From CBDDLJ01 sp965230635 (lineage in GTDB: Bacteria > Pseudomonadota > Gammaproteobacteria > UBA1113), in NCBI GenBank assembly GCA_965230635.1, contig CBDDLJ010000016.1, positions 248,001 through 312,000 on the forward strand: a stretch of DNA of 64,000 nucleotides. The letters run 5' to 3'. The position numbers were made by a program, and so were the translations under genes. The stretch's first letter is position 1, and each line of letters begins with the position of its first letter. Positions 26,813-35,755 of the stretch are shown here, piece by piece. Under the pieces are notes generated by a model. The model was not told the origin of the DNA, searched no databases, and worked only from the letters and a program-made list of their open reading frames with translations.

Positions 26813-29800
26813 ATGGGAACATCATCTAGTAAAACAAACATAATGCAGATATGTGTGCGGGATGACAAGGGAAGGACGGCACTACATCGCGCTGTTTTAA
26901 ATGAACATGCAGAAACAGCGAGTTTTTTGTTAGCGCATGATGCGCCGATAGAAGCAAAGGATCATTTCGGAAATACGGCGTTGCATTATGCTGCAATAAT
27001 TAAGGGCAGTGTAACGCTGTTGAAGCTGTTGTTAGTAAACAATGCGCAGATAGATGCGCGGAATAACAAAGGAGAGACGGCACTACATCGCACTGTTTTG
27101 CTTGAAAAGGCAGACGCAGCGAGTTTTCTGTTAGCGCATGATGTGCCGATAGAAGCAACCGATAATAAGGAATATACGGCGTTACATTATGCTGCAAGTA
27201 ATGGAAGTGTAATGCTGTTGAAGCTGTTGTTAGCAAAGAATGCCCAGATGGATGCACGAAATGAAAAAGGAGAGACGGCGTTACATTGCGCTGTTTTACA
27301 TGAAAAGGTAGACGCAGCGAATTTTCTGTTAGCGCATGATGCGCCGATAGAAGCAACCAATAATGTCGGACATACGGCGTTGCATTATGCTGCAAGTAAT
27401 GGCAGTGTAGCGCTGCTGGAACTGTTGTTGGCAAACAATGCACAGATAGATACGCAGAATAACAAGAGAGAGACGGCACTACATTATGCTGTTTTTAATG
27501 AACAGGCAGAGGCAGTGAAATGTCTGTTAGCGCATGATGCGCCGATAGAAGCAACCAATAATGTCGGACATACGGCGTTGCATTATGCTGCAAGTAATGG
27601 CAGTGTAGCGCTGCTGGAACTGTTGTTAGCAAACAATGCGCAAGTAGATGCGCCGAATAACAAAGGAGAGACGGCATTGCATTGCGCTGTTTTACATGAA
27701 AAGGTAGACGCAGTGAATTTTCTTTTAGCGCATGATGCGCCGATAGAAGCAACCAATAATGTCGGAGATAAGGCGTTGCATTATGCTGCATATAGGGGCA
27801 GTGTAGGGCTGTTGGAGCTGTTGTTAGCAAACAATGCACAGATAGATGCACGGAATGACCATGGAGGGACGGCGTTACATTGCGCTGTTTTAAACGAAAA
27901 GGTAGAGGCAGCGAGTTTTCTGTTAGCGTATGATGCGCCGTTACTGGTAGATGCAACGAGTCATGTTGGAAATACGGCGTTGTATTATGCTGCATATAAG
28001 GGCAGTGTAGGGCTGTTAGAGTTGTTGTTATCAAACAATGCGCAAATAGATGTGCGGAATGACAAGGGCGAGACGGTACTACATTATGCTGTTTTACATG
28101 AACAGGCAGAGGCAGTGAAATGTCTGTTAGCGCATGATGCGCCGATAGAAGCAACTAATAATGTCGGAGATACGGCGTTGCATGCTGCTGCAATTGAGGG
28201 CAGTGCAGGGCTGTTAGAGCTGTTGTTAGCAAAGAATGCGCAAATAGATGCGCGGAATGAAGACGGAAATACGGCACTACATCTTGCTGTTTTACATGAA
28301 AAGGTAGATGCAGTGAAATGTCTGTTAGCGCATGATGCGCCGATAGAAGCAACCAATAATGTCGGCAATAAGGCGTTGCATTATGCTGCATATAAGGGCA
28401 GTGTAGTGCTGTTGGAGCTGTTGTTAGCAAGCAATGCACAGATAGATGCGCGGAATGACCATGGAGGGACGGCGTTACATTGCGCTGTTTTAAACGAAAA
28501 GGTAGAGGCAGCGAGTTTTCTGTTAGTGCATGATGCGCCGTTACTGGTAGATGCAACGAGTCATGTTGGAAATACAGCGTTGCATGTTGCTGCATGTCAG
28601 GACAGTGTAGCATTGTTGGAGCTGTTGTTAGCAAACCATGCGCAGATAAATGCGCAGAATGAAGACGGAACGACGGCACTACACTATGCTGTTTTAAGTG
28701 AACAGGCAGAGGCAGCGAATTTTCTGTTAGCGCATGATGTGCCGATAGAAGCAGTGGATAATGCCGGATATATGGCGTTGCATTATGCTGCAATTAATGG
28801 CAGTGTAGTGCTGTTGGAGCTGTTGTTAGCAAACAGTGCGCAGATAGATGCGGTAGATAACCACGGAGAGACGGCACTACACTATGCTGTTTTGCTTGAA
28901 CAGGCAGACGCAGTGAGTTGTCTGTTAGCGCATGATGCGCCGATAGAAGCAAGGGATCATTTCGGAAATACAGCGTTGCATATTGCTGCAATTAATGGCA
29001 GTGTAGCGCTGCTGGAGCTGTTGTTAGCAGACAATGCGCAGATAGATGCGCGGAATGAAGATGGCGAGACGGCACTAGTGTTAGCCGCTAAGAACGGACA
29101 TGACAATATCGTAAAAATGCTAGAGATTCACCGTGCGAATAAAGAAAACCAAGATGAGCACGGTATTGCCGCCTCTTTACGGCGTGTTGTTAAAACCTTA
29201 AACGATTTTAACGCGACAAAAGCTTGTGATGCTGCGGTCATAAAAGAAAGCGCTGAGCCACAGGAAAACAAAAAACTCGATAGTCCCATTGAATTTTGGC
29301 TTATAAGCCGTTGTAAAAAAATATTAACATTGTCTTCAGATAGTCAACTAGATAAAACAAAACCCTTTAATGAAATAAGGCGTGAGACATACGACAAAAA
29401 TCAGTGGAAAAAAATGCAGGATGATTGCGAATATCATTATGGTATCTCAATGCAACATGCGCAGGAGAATGCATCCATCCAGTGGCTGGCTAAATTCATC
29501 CACAAGAAGGTTATGCAAAGTGAATCCATGATCCTCTGGCGTAGGTATACAGAGGATCACAATAAACAGCAAAGCGGATTATTTTTTATTCATCCTATTT
29601 TTGGCGGCATTGGCGGTCTTGATAAAACGGCGCAAGAAATTAATCAGGGTATATTAAGAAAACACAATATTTCGATGTATCTTTATGCGTCTCCCTTGCG
29701 TAAGCTAGCGTATGAATCCGCAACGTTTGATGTGGCATGTAAAGCGTTTTGTGATATAGAATATCAAGCAAAACTGGCCGTGAATGCTATTCAAGCTGTG

Positions 29801-32800
29801 CAGCCACACGGTCCTTATTACCTGTGTGGTTGGTCGTACGGTGGTGTTTTAACGGTAGAAATAGCAAGGCAATTGCATGAGCGCGGAGAGAAAATCAAGC
29901 ATATTGGGTTGATTGATCCGAAAATGCCGGCGCAGTTGCGAGCGTATACGCCTGAGAAATTACTTTATAGAATTTCACGACATCTTGACTACATTTGTCA
30001 AGCAATGCTGGGTGAGGGTCAGAAGCCAGAATGGGCGAGCATACGGCAGAAAGTTGCTACATTGGGCACAGGGGAAATACTGGTAGATACGGTGTTTAGC
30101 CATGTGTTGGCACAGTTGAAAACTTATGAAGATGAGGGTAAGTATGTTAGTTTAATTAAGTCGGTTAAGATATGTAAAGCAAATTATATCGCGACGCTGA
30201 GATATGAAACCAATAAAAAGTTAAAGGATGCTAAACTTCCCCCAGTAACTGTTTATGTGGCAGGCGTGACCCCAGAGAGTTGGAGCAAGCAAGAATACAG
30301 CTTGGGTGATTGTGTGGATTTGACTGAAAAACGAATAAGAGAAGAAATTATTGAAGAAGCGACCCATGTTGATATTGTAGAGGATCCAAAATTCATCAAA
30401 CTATTAAATCATTATTTGGAAAATGCAGATACTATCGAGCAAGTGAATAAATTGTCACAAGCAGTAGATAAATGTTATCGAAAAGCTAGTTTTTCTCAGT
30501 GTCAAATGGGTGACAATGATACCTTTTTTGAGCTCAGTGAGTGCGAGGTTGCACAGTGTTGCAGCCGTGATGGCAGTGATATTGATACATTTCTGTCGGG
30601 GAATGCAGTACAACAGGCATTGTTACGAGGGAGTGCCGGTGCAGGAAAAAGCCTGTTAGCCAGAAAGTTAGTGCTAAACAACCGTGAGGGTAAGACGTCG
30701 CGGCAAAAGCGTTGGGTTTTTTATATTCCGATGCATGCTATTTTATCTTACACTCGTGAGTCCGCGCATCCTTTGCGTGAAAGCAATTACATTGAGTGTT
30801 TGCTGTATCACCATTATGGCAAATTATCAGGTATGTGTTATGAACAGGTTAAATGTGCGTGGGATTTTATCAAACAAAAGCCAGAGAACATTTGTTTTAT
30901 TTTAGATAAGCCCAGTGATGTTATCACTGATAAGACATTACAACCGATATTGACATTTTTATTCAATCAAGATTTTTCGCTGCTGGTGGTGAATAGGGAT
31001 TATCAATTAAATCTATTACGTGATCTTGATTTTTCTGCGTCGGTTACTTTCACCATGCAGCTACTGGATGATGACCAAGTGAGACGATTGATTCGACAGT
31101 ATTTTAAAAAACTTGAACAAGTTAGCGACGGTGACGCATTATTGATGTGGTTGCAGGATTATCCGGCATTACAACATTTTTGTAAAACACCGTTGCACTT
31201 AAGTATGCTGTGTTCTATTTGGAGCCAACTAAATGATGAGTCATGTCATGATGACATTAGCTGTGTGTTTGAAAAAATAGTTAACAAAATGATTCGGCGC
31301 TATTGGGAAAATGAAGGTGTGCAGGAACAGTGGGTTGCGAATGAATCGACACAGCATAAAATTCAAGATGACATAAAGGATGAGCTTCAATTTCTTCAGT
31401 ACATCGCGTACCATAATCTTATCGATACAAATTCCACCATCACACCGCAACAGATGAGTGAATGGTTATGGTTGGAAACGTTTAGGGATAAGCAAAGTTT
31501 ATTTATGAAGGCATTGCGAACGGGCTTTATTGTGCCGTTGGCGTATGCGGCGAAGGATATTGAGCGATGCTGTGAATTTAATAATCCATCAATTCAGTTG
31601 TACTTAGCGTGTCAATATTTTTATCAAGAACTGACGACATTGTCTCATGAGAAGATAAAATCCATCCCCGGGAAAGACTTATGGCATTTTGTTCAGCATT
31701 TGATAGAACAATATCCTCTTGATTTATTACGAGCGTTTATGGTAACGACAAAAAGTGAGATGTTGACAGGTTTTTTATATTTGCTGAATTGCCAAGCCGA
31801 TAATATTTACTCACTGCCATTGTTGTTCCTGATTTCACACAGCTTAGAAGCATCTTATAACATAGGTGGCACTAATTGCGAGCGGGATAGCCTGGTTAAG
31901 CGGATAAGTACTGTTTTTTATTATGCAAGCAGTCCATTTTCTCAAACTTATTCAGTTAGTGATCAGCGCGATACGCCGGATGTGGCAACCAAACAATTAG
32001 ATGATTATAAAAACCAAGTGAATGCATTAGCGGAGCAATGTCCTCGTCTCACAGCAGCGATAAAGCATTATATCGACGTTGAAAAAAACACAGCCAAAGA
32101 AAATAATAACGCATCAGCATATGATTATAAACCAGGTGAGAACGGGCTCCATTTTGCAGTTAAGATACAGAATAAAGTCTTCCTTGCCGAATTGCTCACA
32201 CTGGGTGCGGATACAGAAAAGAGGTGCGATGAAGGAAACTCTCCAATAAAAGTGGCTTATGATAATCAGTTTGTTGAAGGGGCTGCATTGATTAGTCAGC
32301 ATGTTAAATCAACAAGGCAGCAACGGCTTGATGCCAGCGTAAAACAATTATGTCACACTTATCATTTTTGCAAGACAAAGGCATCAATGGCTGGCCAATC
32401 AATCGGTTGGAAGCAGCGATCTAAAAAATTGCTAAGTTACTTAGGCACGTTGATTAAAGAATGTGATAAGGAAAATAATGCAGAGGATGCGCTTTGTCAA
32501 CGTATTCGAGTGGTGCGTGAAGAGGTTATGCAGCAGTATCTGCTTGGACAGAAAACACAGTGTTTAGAAGGAAATAACATTGACAAATATTTGTTTAATT
32601 TGTTGAAAGATTACCAGGCAGTCGATGCGGGAGAGGCTAACGTTCGCGTTCCTCAAATAATGAATTTTTTTGAAGTGCACACACGTCTTTCTGATAAAGG
32701 AAAAGGCTTGATGATAACAGAGTTGATGGTATGTTTAAAAAATAAAGATGTGGGATTAGACGCAACGGTTGCTCTCATCAAGACGAATCAATGCGATACG

Positions 32801-33508
32801 TTTAAACAACATTTGCATGAGGTTTATATAAGAATAAAATCCACCCTTTATAAAGAGTATCGCACTGTACATGATGGCTTTAAAGCAAAAGTGGCCGATG
32901 TTTTCTCTGAGGATGAGTATTGTCAATTTTTAGATAATGCTATCGCAAAGCTATCGCGTGGCGACTTAACTGATCAGGGGTTGGCACATGACGTTAAAGC
33001 GTTAGTCAAAAACAAGTTGGCGCCATTGCTTTGTGAAAACACAGCATTTGTTAATCAATTGTTTCAGGAGAAGAAGTCATTATTATTAAGATGCTTATTG
33101 AAACGTTATCGAGAAAAAGCAAGATCAGGAAATAGCCAGGCAGAACTGACTGATGGCTTAGAGAAATTACTGAGATTTGCCTATAGTCAATGTTATGGCA
33201 AGGAAATAAAACAGGAAATCACCCAGATTATTATCGATCAATGTAAAACAAGCAAGGAAGATAATTTGAGTAATGATGACTCAATGATGGCTTTGTTGAA
33301 AAAATCTTATGCTGATTTTAATAGTAAAGGAAAACGGGAAGAAAAAGGCTCTATGCCAAATAGAGCGGGTAATGAAGGCAAAAGCAGTAGTAATAATACC
33401 AGGTATTCTGATGATAGAATAAACACACTGTTAACACGTTATCAAACAAGCAGTAAAGATAATTTGAATAAGGATAAATCAATGATGGCTTTGTTGAAAA
33501 AATCTTAA
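26813..33508 (+). CDS. Giant ankyrin-thioesterase-NACHT protein 2
   Basis: This is an intact 2231-residue frame, and GAGAGG nine bases upstream fixes the ATG. Residues 20-783 are 23 ankyrin repeats that alternate between two types (A: xxFLLAHDAPIEA; B: xxGSVxLLELLLANNAQIDA). Residues about 824-902 look like a carrier-protein fold without the usual GxDSL serine. Residues about 921-1200 are a thioesterase with S1008 (GWSYGG) and candidate H1185. Residues about 1262-1500 are a NACHT-like NTPase with Walker A GSAGAGKS (1273-1280), a weak Walker B (FILDKPSD, D1365) and the terminal TPLHLSMLCSIW motif. A helical region, an ankyrin pair near 1775-1830 and a C-terminal domain follow. There is no signal peptide. 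It is a tandem paralog of the gene before it. Role unknown; host manipulation is the leading guess. Confidence 0.9.
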   Translation: MGTSSSKTNIMQICVRDDKGRTALHRAVLNEHAETASFLLAHDAPIEAKDHFGNTALHYAAIIKGSVTLLKLLLVNNAQIDARNNKGETALHRTVLLEKADAASFLLAHDVPIEATDNKEYTALHYAASNGSVMLLKLLLAKNAQMDARNEKGETALHCAVLHEKVDAANFLLAHDAPIEATNNVGHTALHYAASNGSVALLELLLANNAQIDTQNNKRETALHYAVFNEQAEAVKCLLAHDAPIEATNNVGHTALHYAASNGSVALLELLLANNAQVDAPNNKGETALHCAVLHEKVDAVNFLLAHDAPIEATNNVGDKALHYAAYRGSVGLLELLLANNAQIDARNDHGGTALHCAVLNEKVEAASFLLAYDAPLLVDATSHVGNTALYYAAYKGSVGLLELLLSNNAQIDVRNDKGETVLHYAVLHEQAEAVKCLLAHDAPIEATNNVGDTALHAAAIEGSAGLLELLLAKNAQIDARNEDGNTALHLAVLHEKVDAVKCLLAHDAPIEATNNVGNKALHYAAYKGSVVLLELLLASNAQIDARNDHGGTALHCAVLNEKVEAASFLLVHDAPLLVDATSHVGNTALHVAACQDSVALLELLLANHAQINAQNEDGTTALHYAVLSEQAEAANFLLAHDVPIEAVDNAGYMALHYAAINGSVVLLELLLANSAQIDAVDNHGETALHYAVLLEQADAVSCLLAHDAPIEARDHFGNTALHIAAINGSVALLELLLADNAQIDARNEDGETALVLAAKNGHDNIVKMLEIHRANKENQDEHGIAASLRRVVKTLNDFNATKACDAAVIKESAEPQENKKLDSPIEFWLISRCKKILTLSSDSQLDKTKPFNEIRRETYDKNQWKKMQDDCEYHYGISMQHAQENASIQWLAKFIHKKVMQSESMILWRRYTEDHNKQQSGLFFIHPIFGGIGGLDKTAQEINQGILRKHNISMYLYASPLRKLAYESATFDVACKAFCDIEYQAKLAVNAIQAVQPHGPYYLCGWSYGGVLTVEIARQLHERGEKIKHIGLIDPKMPAQLRAYTPEKLLYRISRHLDYICQAMLGEGQKPEWASIRQKVATLGTGEILVDTVFSHVLAQLKTYEDEGKYVSLIKSVKICKANYIATLRYETNKKLKDAKLPPVTVYVAGVTPESWSKQEYSLGDCVDLTEKRIREEIIEEATHVDIVEDPKFIKLLNHYLENADTIEQVNKLSQAVDKCYRKASFSQCQMGDNDTFFELSECEVAQCCSRDGSDIDTFLSGNAVQQALLRGSAGAGKSLLARKLVLNNREGKTSRQKRWVFYIPMHAILSYTRESAHPLRESNYIECLLYHHYGKLSGMCYEQVKCAWDFIKQKPENICFILDKPSDVITDKTLQPILTFLFNQDFSLLVVNRDYQLNLLRDLDFSASVTFTMQLLDDDQVRRLIRQYFKKLEQVSDGDALLMWLQDYPALQHFCKTPLHLSMLCSIWSQLNDESCHDDISCVFEKIVNKMIRRYWENEGVQEQWVANESTQHKIQDDIKDELQFLQYIAYHNLIDTNSTITPQQMSEWLWLETFRDKQSLFMKALRTGFIVPLAYAAKDIERCCEFNNPSIQLYLACQYFYQELTTLSHEKIKSIPGKDLWHFVQHLIEQYPLDLLRAFMVTTKSEMLTGFLYLLNCQADNIYSLPLLFLISHSLEASYNIGGTNCERDSLVKRISTVFYYASSPFSQTYSVSDQRDTPDVATKQLDDYKNQVNALAEQCPRLTAAIKHYIDVEKNTAKENNNASAYDYKPGENGLHFAVKIQNKVFLAELLTLGADTEKRCDEGNSPIKVAYDNQFVEGAALISQHVKSTRQQRLDASVKQLCHTYHFCKTKASMAGQSIGWKQRSKKLLSYLGTLIKECDKENNAEDALCQRIRVVREEVMQQYLLGQKTQCLEGNNIDKYLFNLLKDYQAVDAGEANVRVPQIMNFFEVHTRLSDKGKGLMITELMVCLKNKDVGLDATVALIKTNQCDTFKQHLHEVYIRIKSTLYKEYRTVHDGFKAKVADVFSEDEYCQFLDNAIAKLSRGDLTDQGLAHDVKALVKNKLAPLLCENTAFVNQLFQEKKSLLLRCLLKRYREKARSGNSQAELTDGLEKLLRFAYSQCYGKEIKQEITQIIIDQCKTSKEDNLSNDDSMMALLKKSYADFNSKGKREEKGSMPNRAGNEGKSSSNNTRYSDDRINTLLTRYQTSSKDNLNKDKSMMALLKKS
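26870..29140 (+). repeat. Higher-order 198-bp ankyrin repeat array
   Basis: DNA repeats with a 198-bp period (two 33-residue ankyrin units, types A and B) run through the first third of giant gene 2; for example the GCGCCGATAG block recurs at 27341 and 27539. Adjacent units are near-identical over long stretches. Two A units, near 27945 and 28542, share a TTACTGGTA insertion and flanking sequence, so larger blocks have also been copied. The divergent ankyrins of giant gene 1 show no such homogenisation. Confidence 0.88.
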
Positions 33509-33546
33509 TGCTGATTTTAATAGTAAAGGAAAATGTGAAGAAAAGC
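33251..33546 (+). repeat. Direct duplication at the 3' end of giant gene 2
   Basis: About 100 bp at 33251-33350 recur at about 33446-33546 (both encode a SMMALLKKS stretch and GATTTTAATAGTAAAGGAAAA). The second unit has an extra A after AAATCTTA, which creates the stop codon used at 33508. Without it the frame would continue past the stop. Confidence 0.75.
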
Positions 33547-33602
33547 ATGAGCGATGTTCACAGGATAGTATTTTAACTATAAAATAATTTGAGGATAAAG
33601 CA

Positions 33603-33638
33603 ATGACAATCTTTGAGCAAGAAAAAACACATATCTGA
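33603..33638 (+). other. Possible 11-residue mini-ORF
   Basis: A GAGG motif (33591-33594) and good spacing precede an ATG that opens an 11-codon frame (MTIFEQEKTHI). A 9-bp hairpin follows 12 bases after the stop. It may be a gene remnant or a leader peptide; nothing else supports it. Confidence 0.2.
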
Positions 33639-33649
33639 AATATCAAAAT

Positions 33650-33673
33650 AGCAATTAGGTTAATCTAATTGCT
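33650..33673 (+). terminator. Hairpin downstream of giant gene 2
   Basis: A perfect 9-bp stem (AGCAATTAG with CTAATTGCT) and a 6-base loop are followed by GAAATTTAAACG. It is AT-rich with no long T-run, and is the best candidate for ending transcription from the giant gene. Confidence 0.4.
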
Positions 33674-33778
33674 GAAATTTAAACGTAGTTGACTAATATC
33701 ATTATTGCTTGCAAATAATATAAATTTATCATATAGTTATTGTCAAATGATTTGATAGTGTAGATGCAGGAAGTTTCT

Positions 33779-34091
33779 ATGCTTAAAAAAGGATCACGTT
33801 AATATTGCTGCCTGTTTTTTTTCTGCCTCAGCAGCTGTTAGCTATGATAATGGAAATTGGACTGCAAGATTTCGTATTGGGCTGAATGGTAAAGAAAAAG
33901 TAACGCATACGCCAATGATGGCATGCCTAGGGGAATATGAAAATTTTTGCTTCGATCATGAGAGCATCGTCCATATAGGAGTTTTTAACGGGATTGATAT
34001 ATCACGCGGGTATCCCAAGGGTTATCAATCTAAGCCAGAATTTGTGCAGGAAATGATAAATGCTGGGCTCAACCCACAAGAAATTCGTTAA
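33779..34091 (+). pseudogene. Small unknown protein gene with one-base frameshift
   Basis: AGGAAG lies seven bases before an ATG at 33779, but the frame stops after seven codons (MLKKGSR). Removing one A from the A6 run at 33785-33790 gives about 103 codons ending at 34091. These begin MLKKDHVNIAACFFSASAAV and continue with a soluble part containing WTARFRIGLNGKEK, CLGEYENFCF and SRGYPKGYQ. The first 22 or so residues could be a signal peptide. I do not recognise the protein. Transcriptional slippage at the A-run or a read error could keep it functional. Confidence 0.5.
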
Positions 34092-34120
34092 GTAATTTTT
34101 TTACTATAGGTTGGTATAAA

Positions 34121-35551
34121 ATGAAACTTGTACTTGTTTTTTTTATTATTCAAGGGATTCTCGGTGCTTTTGATTTTATCTATCATTATGAATTCAAAGA
34201 GCGACTTGCTTGGAAACCATCTGCAAAAAAAGAGCTTTTTATACACAGTTTGCAAAGTTTTTTTTATGGTATTATTTTCCTATCGTTAGCATGGCTGCAA
34301 TGGCATGGTTCGCTAGCTTTAGTATTTGCTTCTATTTTTTTATTGGAAATTCTATTGACGCTATGGGACTTTATCAGTGAAGATCACCGTCGCACAATGC
34401 CGTCATCTCAATGTGTAACGCATACTATTCTAACACTAAATAGTGGGGTTATACTAGCACTCTTTTTCCCTGAGTTGTTATTGTGGCTTAAACAGCCGAC
34501 AGGATTTATCTGGGTTAATTATAGTGTACTATCAGGGTTAATGACCTTACTTTCTGTCGGTTTGTTTTTTGGTTCAATTAGAAAATTGTCGGCTGCTTTT
34601 AAATGCTGCGCTGCAATACTACCAGAGATTAGATTAACACAGCACCATATGAAGTTTCTTGTGACAGGAGGTAGTGGATTTATAGGGAGTCGTTTATGCC
34701 AGATGCTTATTAATGCGGGTCATGATGTAACAATACTAACCCGGAATAAACAACGTACAGTGGCTCGTTTTAAAGGACGCATTACCTTGATTAATTCACT
34801 GAAACAGGCTGAAGATGGATATCATGTAATTATAAATCTTGCAGGTGAATCTCTCAGTAACGGACGCTGGACAAAAGCCAAAAAGAAAAAAATATGTGAT
34901 AGCCGGTTGATAATGACTCAAGAGTTAATTGACTATATTGCTCAGACACCGAATAAACCTGATTTATTACTGAATGGATCTGCTATAGGGTTTTACGGTA
35001 GTCATGAAACAGAAGCGTTTACTGAAACTTCAGTTGCTGTAACAAAAGATTTTGCACAAGCATTATGTGAGGAATGGGAGAAAATAGCACTACAGGCGAA
35101 AGAATATAATGTGCGTGTTTGTACATTGCGAATTGGTTTGGTTTTAGGCTTGGAGGGAGGGGCTCTTTCACAAATGCTATGTCCATTTGAATTTGGCTTA
35201 GGTGGAAAAATGGGCAGTGGAGAACAATGGATGTCATGGATTCATATTGATGATTTAATTGGTTTAATGGCACATATCATTAACACTCAATCAATAGAGG
35301 GAGCGCTTAATGGCACAGCGCCTAACCCTGTAAAAAATAAAGATTTTGTTTTAGCACTTGGCAAAACAATGCGCCGTCCAACATTACTGACAATGCCTGC
35401 ATTTAATCTTCAGTTATTACTAGGAGAATTTGCTAATGTTATATTACTCAAAGGACAAAAAGTGCTGCCAAAGAAAGCATTAGACACAGGTTACATGTTC
35501 AAATACGAGCACTTGAGTAGTGCGCTAGATAATATATTGAAAAATAGATAA
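34121..35551 (+). CDS. Membrane domain fused to TIGR01777-type NAD(P)-dependent epimerase
   Basis: Residues 1-165 contain four or five hydrophobic helices of an uncharacterised membrane domain. Residues 177-476 are an atypical short-chain dehydrogenase of the TIGR01777/YfcH group, with GGSGFIG at 183-189, INLAGESLSNGRWT, and MSWIHIDDLIGL towards the end. Many bacteria have the epimerase alone (about 300 residues); here both halves are in one frame, which places the enzyme at the inner membrane. M177 has no ribosome site, so separate translation is unlikely. The natural substrate of this family is unknown. It stands alone between a small broken gene and a convergent gene. Confidence 0.85.
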   Translation: MKLVLVFFIIQGILGAFDFIYHYEFKERLAWKPSAKKELFIHSLQSFFYGIIFLSLAWLQWHGSLALVFASIFLLEILLTLWDFISEDHRRTMPSSQCVTHTILTLNSGVILALFFPELLLWLKQPTGFIWVNYSVLSGLMTLLSVGLFFGSIRKLSAAFKCCAAILPEIRLTQHHMKFLVTGGSGFIGSRLCQMLINAGHDVTILTRNKQRTVARFKGRITLINSLKQAEDGYHVIINLAGESLSNGRWTKAKKKKICDSRLIMTQELIDYIAQTPNKPDLLLNGSAIGFYGSHETEAFTETSVAVTKDFAQALCEEWEKIALQAKEYNVRVCTLRIGLVLGLEGGALSQMLCPFEFGLGGKMGSGEQWMSWIHIDDLIGLMAHIINTQSIEGALNGTAPNPVKNKDFVLALGKTMRRPTLLTMPAFNLQLLLGEFANVILLKGQKVLPKKALDTGYMFKYEHLSSALDNILKNR

Positions 35552-35755
35552 TGAAGTAGGTAGTGTATAAAATAAGGCACCACTTAAACTATCATAGGCA
35601 AAGTCGGGCTCAGGCCAGTGTTAAAAGATATATTCCACACTTTCATTCAATTGATGCATGCGCTGTCTTAGCTACGTGTGTTTTTACTCGATTTAGTTTC
35701 ACATTTTGGACTTAGATTATGACATCATTGCTGTGCATGGTAATGCACACTCACT

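Noticed and set aside
27000..28991. Several long open frames on the minus strand (up to 219 codons)
   Set aside because: They are antisense to the periodic ankyrin array. The 99/198-bp period keeps the same frame free of stops in every unit, and the translations are just the repeated reverse frame with no ribosome sites.
26870..29140. Regularly spaced direct repeats as a CRISPR array
   Set aside because: The repeats are coding ankyrin units of 99/198 bp that abut each other, with no unique spacers and no cas genes nearby.
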